DNA of 64,000 bases from the NCBI GenBank assembly GCA_963921355.3, contig OZ001190.1, positions 2,170,001-2,234,000 of the forward strand, given 5' to 3'. Source of the stretch: CAWUEZ02 sp963921355 (GTDB lineage: Bacteria > Pseudomonadota > Alphaproteobacteria > Thalassobaculales > Thalassobaculaceae). Both the position numbers and the translations under genes were made by a program. Shown here one piece after another: positions 42,147-50,674 of the stretch; position 1 is the stretch's first letter, and the number at the start of each line of letters is the position of its first letter. The notes beneath the pieces are model-generated. The model searched no databases, was not told where the DNA came from, and was given only the letters and a program-made list of their open reading frames with translations.

Positions 42147-42863
42147 ATGGCAGGAACCGCCAAGATCCACGACCTGCTGCGCGTCCTGGCCGTTATTACG
42201 GCCGTGCTGGCATCGCCGAGCCTGGGACAGGAGGTGCTGGAAGATCCCTCCTCCGAAAAGGCGGGTTCTGCCGTCAGCCTGTATGAGGCGGCGGTCACCA
42301 TCGGCGAGTACGGTCTGCGTCAGGGCGACCCGATCATCCTCGTCGCCGCCGCCCGAAGCCTCATCCGGATTGGCGGCAACTATCGAGCCACCGGCGTCCG
42401 CCGGGGTCACGATGTCGAGGGCACGGGCAAACCCACCAGGTCTGACGGCAAGCGGTCAACCCAGGCCCGGCAGTCGCCCGAAGCCCGATATCTGGCCGCG
42501 GCAGTCGTCCACGCCGGCGACGACCCGGCGATCGCCCTGATGATCGATGCGACCCTGGCCGCCCGGGCGCGTGGACGCAGTGATGGCCCCGGTCGCTGGC
42601 AAGGCCCGGTTGAGCAGCGCGGCTATGTCGAGCTGGAAGTCGAGTTCCGGGGTGCGGAACTCGCCGAGGTGTTCGTCGTCGGCGACGGAGAGACCGATGT
42701 CGATCTCGAGGTGCTCGACCAAGTTGGCACCCGGGTCTGTAAGAGCGAAGGAGACGGAGATCGGGAGGCCTGTCGCTGGACTCCCGATCGCACTGAAACA
42801 TACGTCGTCAGGGTCACAAACCGCGGCAAAGTCTGGAACTTTGTGACGGTTGTCACGAATTGA
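42147..42863 (+). CDS. Secreted partner of the TPR-CHAT protein, unknown family
   Basis: 238 residues from ATG 42147; a GTG at 42132 overlapping the upstream stop is also possible. Signal peptide LLRVLAVITAVLASPSLGQ. The middle is helical (SLYEAAVTIGEYGLRQGDPI, LVAAARSLIRIGGNYRATG). The C-terminal 80 residues (GYVELEVEFRGAELAEVFVV, DVDLEVLDQVGTRVC, PDRTETYVVRVTNRGKVWNF) look like a beta-sandwich similar to pre-peptidase C-terminal domains. Immediate downstream position and export suggest it works with the CHAT protease as target, activator or inhibitor; which is not known. Confidence 0.6.
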   Translation: MAGTAKIHDLLRVLAVITAVLASPSLGQEVLEDPSSEKAGSAVSLYEAAVTIGEYGLRQGDPIILVAAARSLIRIGGNYRATGVRRGHDVEGTGKPTRSDGKRSTQARQSPEARYLAAAVVHAGDDPAIALMIDATLAARARGRSDGPGRWQGPVEQRGYVELEVEFRGAELAEVFVVGDGETDVDLEVLDQVGTRVCKSEGDGDREACRWTPDRTETYVVRVTNRGKVWNFVTVVTN

Positions 42864-42882
42864 AACCACCACGAAACGCCCC

Positions 42883-43647
42883 TCACCGGGTGGCGTATTG
42901 TCGGATCATGTGCCCACCGTCGACGTCGAGGACCAGGCCGGTCGCATAACCATTCGACATGAGGAACAGCACCGCGTCGGCGATCTCCTCGGTTTCCCCG
43001 ACCCGGCCGAGCGGCAACGACGCCCCAGTCGCCTGGAACATGGCCTCGCGTGCCTCCGGCTCCAGACGGGCATAGGCGTCGGAGCGCACCATGCCGGGGG
43101 AGCAGCAATTGACCCGGAGTGCGGGGCCCAGTTCCAGCGCCAGTCCCCGTGCCAGGCTCTCGACCGCGCCGTTTACGGCGCCCAGGCTGGAGCAGTTGAT
43201 CCCGGGCCGCCGGCTGAGCACACCCGAGAACAGCGTAATGGAGCCCCCCACATTCATCCGAGGCGCCACCTCGCGTGCCACCAGATAAGGACCGAAGAAC
43301 TTCGCGTCGAACATCGCGCGGATGTCGGCCACGTCCGTCGTGAGGAACGGACCATGGCGGGCGCTGGAGGCGGAGACAACCAGGTGATCCACCGGTGCGA
43401 GTTCAGCGGCCCATGCCCGAACGGCCGCGTCATCAGTCATGTCGACGGGCGCCACAGTCACCCGGTCCCCCAGCGCATCCGCCGCCCGACGCAGCTTGTC
43501 CGCATCGCGACTGGCGACGGTCACTTCGCCGCCCAACCGCACCACCCTCTCGGCGAGTGCGCGACCGATGCCGCTTCCTCCGCCGACGACGACGTGCTGA
43601 CCCGCAATGCCGGTCTGCGCGTGCCCGGCGGATGCTGAGTCTGTCAT
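42883..43647 (-). CDS. SDR-fold protein lacking the catalytic Tyr/Lys pair
   Basis: 254 residues. Cofactor motif VVVGGGSGIGRALAERV, then DHLVVSASSARHGPF, SITLFSGVLSRRPG, ELGPALRVNCCSPGMVRSDA and ATGLVLDVDGGHMI. Where classical SDRs have Y-x-x-x-K, the sequence aligned is LGAVN, so both catalytic residues are absent, though NAD(P) binding is kept. Similar divergent SDRs are known and may use other residues or be non-enzymatic. It lies next to the F420-reductase-like gene in the same orientation (12 bp apart), probably co-transcribed under the divergent LysR regulator. Confidence 0.8.
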   Translation of the reverse strand: MTDSASAGHAQTGIAGQHVVVGGGSGIGRALAERVVRLGGEVTVASRDADKLRRAADALGDRVTVAPVDMTDDAAVRAWAAELAPVDHLVVSASSARHGPFLTTDVADIRAMFDAKFFGPYLVAREVAPRMNVGGSITLFSGVLSRRPGINCSSLGAVNGAVESLARGLALELGPALRVNCCSPGMVRSDAYARLEPEAREAMFQATGASLPLGRVGETEEIADAVLFLMSNGYATGLVLDVDGGHMIRQYATR

Positions 43648-43659
43648 TGGCGTATCCCC

Positions 43660-44301
43660 CTAGCTTGTCCGCTTCATAGCCCCAAACGCCCAGTCGCGGC
43701 CGTGGCCACGCACCAGCGCCTGATTGATCCAGACCATCGCCAAGGGCTCGAGATAGCGGGCCTGGACGAGACCACCCGCGTCGAGGCCTTCGAAGCCGAG
43801 TTCCCCGACGAGTTCAAGAACGGTGTCCTTGGCAGACGCGTTGTCGCCGGCAACGAACATCACCGGCGCGGTCGGAAACCCACTCGCGTCAGCCATAACC
43901 TCCGCACCCACCTGGTTCATGGTCTTGACGATGTGCGCCTGCGGCAGCCACTGCGCCAGCGCTTCGCCGCCCGATGTCGCGAATCCGCGCTCCAGCGACA
44001 GCCCGTCCGGCCCCATGGTCAGGGGGTTCATGCAGTCGATCACGGTTTTGCCGCGCAAGGGCCCGAGCGCCGCAACTGCCGCTTCGGCCCCGCCCCACGG
44101 CAGCGCGAGCACAACGACATCGGCATTGTCCGCTGCCTCCTTCGGATCAGCCAGGGCCGCGCCCGCAGCCTCAGCAGCCGCGATCGCCTCGGGCTTTCCG
44201 GTATCCCGGACGCCGTAGATCAGCTCATGTCGACCGGCACGCGCCCAACCGCGCCCCAGCGCGGAACCGACGCGCTCGGCGCCAATGATGGCAATGCGCA
44301 T
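43660..44301 (-). CDS. F420-dependent NADP-reductase-like protein
   Basis: 213 residues, one Rossmann domain: MRIAIIGAERVGSALGRGWA, ELIYGVRDTGKPEAIAAAE, DNADVVVLALPWGGAEAAVA, GKTVIDCMNPLTM, and IVKTMNQVGAEVMADASGFP. This is the FNO/'NAD-binding F420 oxidoreductase' type. In bacteria without F420 such proteins often act as NADP-dependent dehydrogenases of unknown substrate. It is divergent from the LysR gene. Confidence 0.8.
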   Translation of the reverse strand: MRIAIIGAERVGSALGRGWARAGRHELIYGVRDTGKPEAIAAAEAAGAALADPKEAADNADVVVLALPWGGAEAAVAALGPLRGKTVIDCMNPLTMGPDGLSLERGFATSGGEALAQWLPQAHIVKTMNQVGAEVMADASGFPTAPVMFVAGDNASAKDTVLELVGELGFEGLDAGGLVQARYLEPLAMVWINQALVRGHGRDWAFGAMKRTS

Positions 44302-44436
44302 GGTCTGCTTCCTCTTTTCAGTTGCCTCTCAGCACGATATGGAGGAGCTACTCATGAATGAAATTGAATTCGATTAATGACTTAATTCGATACTAATAAA
44401 CTCAGGCGTCTTGACGTTACCAGCCTGCTGATCCTG

Positions 44437-45297
44437 TTGGCCCTTCTGCGCCACCGCAAAGCCGCGACGGTCGCGCGCGAGTTCGGGATCACGCAGTCGG
44501 CCGTCAGCCACACGCTTCGCCGGCTGCGGGATGTCTTTGGCGACCCGTTGTTTCTGCGTCTGCCGCATGGCCTGGAACCGACGGCCACCGCCCTGGCGGT
44601 GGAGCCCTGGGTCTCGGAGGCTGTCGACCGGCTCGGCCACGCGATCTCCGGGCCTTCGGACTTCGACCCGCGGTCGAGCGAGGCAACGCTTCGGATCGCC
44701 GCTTCCGACTACGAACTGGCCACGGTCATGCCCGGCCTGATCGGCCGTCTCGCCCGCCGCGCCCCGGGCATGAAGATACTCGCCACCCCCAGCCGGCGCC
44801 GTGACGCTCTGGAGGCTCTCACCGACCGGTCGGTGGATATGGCCATCGGGTTTTTCGTCCGCCACGGCAACGCCTTTGTCGACGATCCGCTGTTCCAGGA
44901 AGGCTTTCGGGTCGTCGTGCGCCGTGATCATCCGGTGATCGCGCAGGAGCTGTCGATCGACCGGTACCTGGAGGTCGACCATCTGATCGTATCCCCGGGA
45001 GGTGACCTCAGAGGCGTGGTCGACGACGTCCTGGAGTCAACCGGACGTGCGCGACGGGTCAGCGTGTCCCTGCCTCTGTTTCTTCCCGCCCTCGCCGCGG
45101 TGGCCGGGAGCGATCTGGTGGCCACGCTCCCGATCCGTCTCGTGCGCCGATTCGCGGCGGCGTTCGGACTCGCCGATTTCGATACTCCGGTACCGATCGA
45201 CGGCTTTACAGTGTCCGCGCTTCGCCACCGGCGCGACGCCGCAAACCCCCTTCACGACTGGCTGGTGGATGAACTCAGGGCCTCTGTCGCGCCGTAG
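44437..45297 (+). CDS. LysR-family regulator with unclear 5' end
   Basis: At least 286 residues from TTG 44437. Helix-turn-helix RHRKAATVAREFGITQSAVS then HTLRRLRDVFGDPLFLRLPH; effector domain SEATLRIAASDYELATVMPG, PVIAQELSIDRYLEVDHLIV. LysR proteins normally have another 8-12 residues before this point. The same frame is open upstream to 44386 (reading LRRLDVTSLLILLA) but has no ATG or GTG; only rare starts occur. ATG codons at 44354 and 44358 are out of frame and lead to early stops, so the 5' end may be frameshifted. It probably controls the divergent SDR/F420-like genes. Confidence 0.78.
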   Translation: MALLRHRKAATVAREFGITQSAVSHTLRRLRDVFGDPLFLRLPHGLEPTATALAVEPWVSEAVDRLGHAISGPSDFDPRSSEATLRIAASDYELATVMPGLIGRLARRAPGMKILATPSRRRDALEALTDRSVDMAIGFFVRHGNAFVDDPLFQEGFRVVVRRDHPVIAQELSIDRYLEVDHLIVSPGGDLRGVVDDVLESTGRARRVSVSLPLFLPALAAVAGSDLVATLPIRLVRRFAAAFGLADFDTPVPIDGFTVSALRHRRDAANPLHDWLVDELRASVAP

Positions 45298-46676
45298 GAC
45301 GGGTTCGGCTCGCTCACCATCAGGCGTATCGCGACGGGCTTGAGCCGCCCGCGGACAGTCTGCGGCGGGTGAGAGCGGAACTCCGCCAGGGCTTCGGCGC
45401 CCCCGAGGTCCGCGGCCCGCTGCCACAACGCCTCGCTCACGATCACATCACTGTCCAGCTCTCGGGTCAGACGTTCCAAGCGCGAAGCCACGTTGACGGC
45501 ATCGCCGATCGCTGTGAAATCGAGCTGCTGATCGCCTCCGGCGTTACCGCTCACCACCGGGCCGTAATGGGCGCCGATCCCAAGATGAATCTCAACCTGG
45601 CCAGCCTGTCGTCGCTCCGCATTCCAGCTGTCCATAGCCGCCAGAAGCCGCCGAATCGCGTTCACCGCAGCCCAGGCATCATCGCCCCTCGGCCGCGGCA
45701 CGCCGAACAACGCCATCGCTCCATCGCCGGTGAACTTGTCCAGGGTGCCCGTCTCGGCGAACACGGCGTCCGCAATCAGGCCATGGAGGCGGCGCAGAAG
45801 AGCGATGGTGTCCTGGGGCGAGAGCGTCTCGGCGATGCCGGAGAACCCCCTGACATCGATAAAGATGACGGCAGCGTCGGTCGCCTTCGCCTCGTCGAGC
45901 GTCCCGCGATCGCGGGTGATCTCGTCGACCACGCCGGGCGAGAAATAGCGCGCCAGAGCGGCCCGGTCCGACGCCGAGCGGGCCTCACGGGCGACCAGAC
46001 CGCGCGCCCGCTGAACGAGCGCAGCGACGATCCCAGCGACCACCAGGAGGACGATCGCATTCTGTCGGCTCTGAACATCGTCGACATAGAACAGGTCGGT
46101 GTAGACCATCAGCGCTTCGGGGCTGTTGAAGGCGGGCGGATTCGGGAGGTCGCGCATGCGAAACGCACCTTCGGTGCGGGCGATCCACTCGGTTGCCGCC
46201 AACCAGATACCGGCAGCACAGAGACCGGTCCAAACAGTAACGACCGGAGAGGTGAAAAGGCCGGTCATGGCGATCAGGATGAAGAAGAACACGACGCTGC
46301 CGAGCTTCAGCATCAACGGATAGGGGGGTGCCGTCTCAAGCAGCGGATTCGGCAGCAGGGTCGCGAGGGCGACGATCAGAACGTCGAGCGACAGCAGGGC
46401 GAACAGCATCCACAGACGGCGGGGCTCGGCGCGCAGCATCCGCCATTGCACGGCCCCGGACACCAGAAACGCGATGCAGAGAGCAACCGTCCACGCAACC
46501 TCCAGGCGTGGGAACTGGATCACCAGCCAGAGGATGATCACGCCGAGCGCCGCGCTGCGCGCCCGAATCGCCAGCGCAAGCCCTTCCTGTTCAGCCCGGC
46601 GAAACGCCAGCCGCAGTGCCGGATCATTGCTCCGGCGCCTGCCGATCAGCTTGATCCCTTGTAACCACCGAATCAT
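45252..46676 (-). CDS. Membrane-bound class III adenylate cyclase
   Basis: 474 residues from ATG 46674-46676 (GAAGGG upstream); ATG 46721 is a possible earlier start. Several hydrophobic helices (AALGVIILWLVIQF; VALCIAFLVSGAVQW; MLFALLSLDVLIVALATLLP; VVFFFILIAMTGLF; IVLLVVAGIVAALVQ) precede a catalytic domain: VIFIDVRGFSGIAETLS and LDKFTGDGAMALFGVP hold the two metal aspartates and the adenine-specifying lysine, and DFTAIGDAVNVASRLE holds the adenine Asp, Asn and transition-state Arg. All key residues are present, so cAMP synthesis is expected. Its 3' end overlaps that of the LysR gene. Confidence 0.9.
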   Translation of the reverse strand: MIRWLQGIKLIGRRRSNDPALRLAFRRAEQEGLALAIRARSAALGVIILWLVIQFPRLEVAWTVALCIAFLVSGAVQWRMLRAEPRRLWMLFALLSLDVLIVALATLLPNPLLETAPPYPLMLKLGSVVFFFILIAMTGLFTSPVVTVWTGLCAAGIWLAATEWIARTEGAFRMRDLPNPPAFNSPEALMVYTDLFYVDDVQSRQNAIVLLVVAGIVAALVQRARGLVAREARSASDRAALARYFSPGVVDEITRDRGTLDEAKATDAAVIFIDVRGFSGIAETLSPQDTIALLRRLHGLIADAVFAETGTLDKFTGDGAMALFGVPRPRGDDAWAAVNAIRRLLAAMDSWNAERRQAGQVEIHLGIGAHYGPVVSGNAGGDQQLDFTAIGDAVNVASRLERLTRELDSDVIVSEALWQRAADLGGAEALAEFRSHPPQTVRGRLKPVAIRLMVSEPNPSYGATEALSSSTSQS

Positions 46677-46922
46677 CTGGCGCCCTTCTGCCCCGAGTTC
46701 ATGGCGCGTCAAGCCGGGCATGAAACTGCCCCGAGACCGGTATTGGTCAATGCCGCGCAGCACGGGTCGACGGCACCCGGAGGCCCCAAGCATCGGGCGA
46801 TGCACAAAATATGGTCGCGAAACGGTCGTCGCGAATATAATCACCCCTGAACAGCAAGGCCTGCCCACCAGAAGGGTGCGCATCTTCGGACTTGGACAGG
46901 CAAGAATGAGGGGGGCCGGAAT

Positions 46923-48621
46923 ATGATGAGGAACATGTCGGCGAAGCTGCTGGCGCTTGTGGTTTTCATGGCGGCGGCCTTGTGCGCCTTCGCCGGATAT
47001 GCCGTCCACTCGGTGGCGACGGTGGGCAAACAGGTGGCGCAGATCACGTCGCTTTAAACGCCGATTTCACAGATCACAGCCAAGATCGTCGAATATCAGC
47101 TTCAGCAGGAACTTGCCCTGCACGTCTCGATCTCGGTCTCCAGTCGGGGCCGCCATCGGGATCTGGCGCCGGTCTATATGGAGAAGGTAACCGAATTCTC
47201 CGCCAAGGTTGACGCCGAGCTCGAGAAAATCGACGCGCTGCTCGCGACCGCTACCGACAGCAGCAGCGGCAATGCCGAGAAGTACGCCAATCTCCAGGCA
47301 ATCCTCGAGACCATCAAAGAGGATCGCAACAAGATGACCGAGGCCTCGACATCGGTCGGCAAGAAAATGAACGCCCTCATCAAGGCCGCCGGCGCCCGCA
47401 TTCCCCGGCTCTCGGCCCTCGGCACGAACATGGACAAGATCGAGGTGATCCAGGCCGAGCTGCTGGTGAAGGTTGAGCAGCTCCTCGCCGAGGTCGACGC
47501 GCTGACGCTCGAGTCCCTCAGTTCAATCGAGGCGGCAGAAGAACGTGCCATTCGCGACCTCGCCATCGCCGCCGTCGTGACCGTCGCGTTCTCCCTGATC
47601 GTCGGAATCGCCTTGTCCCTGCGGATCCGCCGGCGTCTGGACGACGCGGTGGAGACCGTCGACCAGTTCGCCGAAGGCGACCTGACCGTTGCGGTGTCGG
47701 ATGGCGGGTCAAATGACGAAATCGGCCGGGTGCTGAGCGCCATCGGTCGAATGCAGCACAATCTGCGCGACATGCTCGGCACGATCCGCACCGTCTCGGA
47801 CGGAATCAACAGCGGCAGTGGCGAGCTGCGCCAGACTGCCGGGCAGGTCTCGGACGGCGTCAACAACCAGGCCACGAGCATCCAGCAGACCTCGGCGGCC
47901 ATGGAAGAGATGACCGCCGGTATTCGCCAGAACGCCAAGAACGCCGAGGAAACCGAGAAGGTCTCCGAGCGTCTGTCCGGCGAAGCGGCCCGCTGCGCCG
48001 ATGCGATGGGGCAGACCGCGGCCGCGATGAAGGACATCTCGGACAAGATCCTGGTGGTCGAGGAAATCACGCGAAAGATCGAACTGCTTGCGCTTAACGC
48101 GTCGGTCGAGCCGGCCCGCGCCGGCGAGCATGGTCGCGGGTTCGCCGTGGTGGCATCCGAAGTGTCCCAGCTTGCCGAAAATAACTAAGCAGGCGGCAAG
48201 TGAAATCCAGGATGCGTCGGCTGATGGTCGGGAAGCCGCGGAGAACACCAACAGGCTGCTCAACAACCTGCTGCCCGAGATCACCCGCGCCAAGGATCTC
48301 GTTCAGGGCATCAGTGCCGCGAGCGAAGAACAGTCGGTGGGCGCGGATGAAATCAACGTCGCGATCCATCGTCTGAACACCGTCATCCAGCAGAATGCCG
48401 CGACGGCCCAGCAGCTGACGTCGACATCCGGGGCCCTTGCGTCCCGCGGTCGCGAGCTGCACCAGTCGGTTTCCCGCTTCAAGTTGAACGGGTCTGCTGC
48501 GGCGGCCGTCGCACTGGAGATGGAGGACGACGCCTATTCGGCAGCCGCGGTCAGAGGCGACGAGGCGGACGATCCGGACGCCGACGACCGGATAACGTCG
48601 GGCGACTTCGGGAAGTACTGA
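46923..48621 (+). pseudogene. Methyl-accepting chemotaxis protein, broken by stop and frameshift
   Basis: ATG 46923 (GAGGGGG upstream). An N-terminal helix (LLALVVFMAAALCAFAGYAV), a helical periplasmic sensor, a second helix ([20 protein letters not shown]), a HAMP-like segment ([16 protein letters not shown]) and a signalling domain ending in a Glu/Asp-rich tail. Lesions: TAA at 47055-47057, in frame, between QITSL and TPISQITAK; and one extra A near 48183, where LAEN runs into a stop while KQAASEIQDASADGREAAEN continues in another frame. The normally invariant signalling-tip sequence also reads [13 protein letters not shown], with proline for alanine. It is non-functional as written. Confidence 0.88.
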
Positions 48622-48622
48622 C

Positions 48623-49444
48623 GTGATCGGCAAGGAGCTGGCGCGGTTTCGCCAGCTCGCCCACAGCGAATTCGGGTTCGTCCTGCCGCAGGACGCAGAG
48701 AGTTTCCTGGGCTCTCGGCTGCGGGCAATGATCGCCGACCCGGCATTCGGATCCCTGGAGACGTTGCTGCACGCTGCTTGCGGCAACAATCGAAAGGATC
48801 TGATGCTGGCGATCATCGAGAAGCTGTCGACCAACCACAGCTACTTCTATCGCGAGCCGGCGCACTTCGATTTCCTGACATCGGTTGCCCTTCCCGAGAT
48901 CGAAACCCGGTTGCGGCGCGAAGGAGCCCGTGATCTGCGGGTATGGAGCGCGGCCGCCGCCGCCGGAGAGGAAGCCTATTCGATCGCCATGGCGATGCGC
49001 ATGTTCTTCGGCCCGCACTATCAGGATCTGGATGCCGGCGTGCTCGCCACGGACATCGCCAAGAACGCCCTGCTTCAGGGGGTGAAGGGCGTTTACGACG
49101 AAGATGCTTTCCGCCATGTCCCCGCAGATTGGCGCGCTCGTTTCGTCGAGCCGGCGGCCCCGGGGCGACTGCGGGTCGTCAAACAACTGCGCGACGACGT
49201 GCTGTTCCGATAGCTGAATCTCAATGGCGCGCTCGACGCCCTTCAAGGCGGGTTCCACATCATCTTCTGTCGCAACGTCATGATCTACTTCGACGAGGCG
49301 ACGCGCGACAGGCTGGTCGACGAACTGACCCGTCTGCTGGCGCCCGGCGGATACCTGTTCATCGGGCACACCGACAACGCCGACCACGCACGCCGCCATC
49401 TGGAGCAGGCGCAAACGGCCATCTTTCGGAAACGGAACCGGTAA
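48623..49444 (+). pseudogene. cheR: CheR chemotaxis methyltransferase with an in-frame stop
   Basis: GTG 48623. The N-terminal helical domain (FRQLAHSEFGFVLPQDAESF) and SAM-binding core (STNHSYFYREPAHFDFLTSV; LRVWSAAAAAGEEAYSIAMA; VLATDIAKNALLQG) are followed by TAG at 49211-49213, after VLFR. The same frame then continues as LNLNGALDALQGGFHIIFCR, NVMIYFDEATRDRL and LAPGGYLFIGHTDN, the rest of CheR. It appears a simple nonsense change in a 273-residue gene. CheR methylates receptor glutamates using SAM; the truncated product would lack the end of the catalytic domain. Its stop overlaps the cheB start. Confidence 0.88.
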
Positions 49445-50502
49445 TGGATCAGCCTCCTACCGTCCTGGCGATCGCCGACGATCCGCTGCTGCGCAAGGCG
49501 ATCTCGGAGGTCCTGACAACCGCGCCCTTGAGCCTGCGGATCGAGCCTGTGTCGCCCGCCCGAGCGAGCCGCGAACGGATCTCCGCGGCTGACATCGTCG
49601 TATTGCTGGCCCGCGACGGGGACGCGGCGACAGTTCAACGAGTGGGCCCGCTGATCGACGGGGTTGGTCGCCCGGTCATCCTGGTCGCGGTCGGAAGTGG
49701 CGGCCTGTCGACGCCGATCGCCGGAATACTGGATGTTCCTGATGCGTTGATCGTGACGATCCGGGATCTGGACATCCGCGGAGAGCTGGAACGTGCGGGG
49801 CCCGCACTGGCGCGCGCCCTCAACCATGCGGAGACGCTGATCGGCACAATCGACCCGCGCGGCACCAACGATCTCCAGACGAACGAACCGACCGCCTCCC
49901 CGCCGCCGAGCCTCCTGCCCTACACCGGCACTGTGATCTGCATCGGAGCGTCGACAGGGGGGACGGAGGCGCTGGTCACGATCCTGGCCGAACTGCCGCC
50001 GACCACCCCTCCCATCGTCATCGTCCAGCATATGCCTGACGACTACGTGCAGGGCTTCGCCGCCCGCCTGGCGCGCTCCAGCACGCTGGACGTTGAAACG
50101 GCAAACGACCGCCTGCCGCTGCGCCGGGGTCTGGCCGTGGTCGCGCCGGGCGGACGGCAGCTCCGCCTGTTCAAGGATGCCGGGGGGATCTGGACGGTGG
50201 CCGGAGAGGCCGACCGCATTGGCGGCCATTGCCCGGCGGTTGATGTCCTTATGGAGTCGGCGGCGGCCGAACTCGGAAACCGGGCCATCGGCATCATCCT
50301 TACCGGCATGGGGCGAGACGGCGCAGACGGCCTGCTCGCCATGCGCCGTGCCGGGGCGCGTACCGTCGCCCAGGACGAAGGCACCTGTGTCGTTTATGGC
50401 ATGCCGAAGGCGGCGGCCGAGAACGGCGGTGCCAGCCGGGTGCTACCCCTGGACAAGATCGCCGATTGGATTGCCGGCCAGGCTGTCCGAGCCACCGACT
50501 GA
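49444..50502 (+). CDS. cheB: CheB-type protein-glutamate methylesterase
   Basis: 352 residues. The N-terminal 120 residues resemble a receiver fold but degenerate: ADIVVLLARDG lacks the usual phospho-acceptor Asp context. The C-terminal methylesterase has its triad: Ser170 in ICIGASTGGTEALV, His196 in IVIVQHMPDDYVQGF, Asp292 in TGMGRDGADGLL. It would remove methyl groups from chemoreceptors. It is intact although the MCP and CheR genes before it are broken, and no CheA/W/Y lies in the window. Confidence 0.88.
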   Translation: MDQPPTVLAIADDPLLRKAISEVLTTAPLSLRIEPVSPARASRERISAADIVVLLARDGDAATVQRVGPLIDGVGRPVILVAVGSGGLSTPIAGILDVPDALIVTIRDLDIRGELERAGPALARALNHAETLIGTIDPRGTNDLQTNEPTASPPPSLLPYTGTVICIGASTGGTEALVTILAELPPTTPPIVIVQHMPDDYVQGFAARLARSSTLDVETANDRLPLRRGLAVVAPGGRQLRLFKDAGGIWTVAGEADRIGGHCPAVDVLMESAAAELGNRAIGIILTGMGRDGADGLLAMRRAGARTVAQDEGTCVVYGMPKAAAENGGASRVLPLDKIADWIAGQAVRATD

Positions 50503-50674
50503 CGCCGGGTAAGTCCTGACGACGTCTTTCAATCCTCAATAGAAATCTGGATAGAGCGTATATCTGTATGCGTGTTGACTCGCCGGTCTCTCGCCAGATG
50601 TGAGCCACATTTTGCGTTTTGTTTACCCAATCGCGTTAAGGGTCCCCTATGGTCAGGGAAGGGGATCCAGAAAA

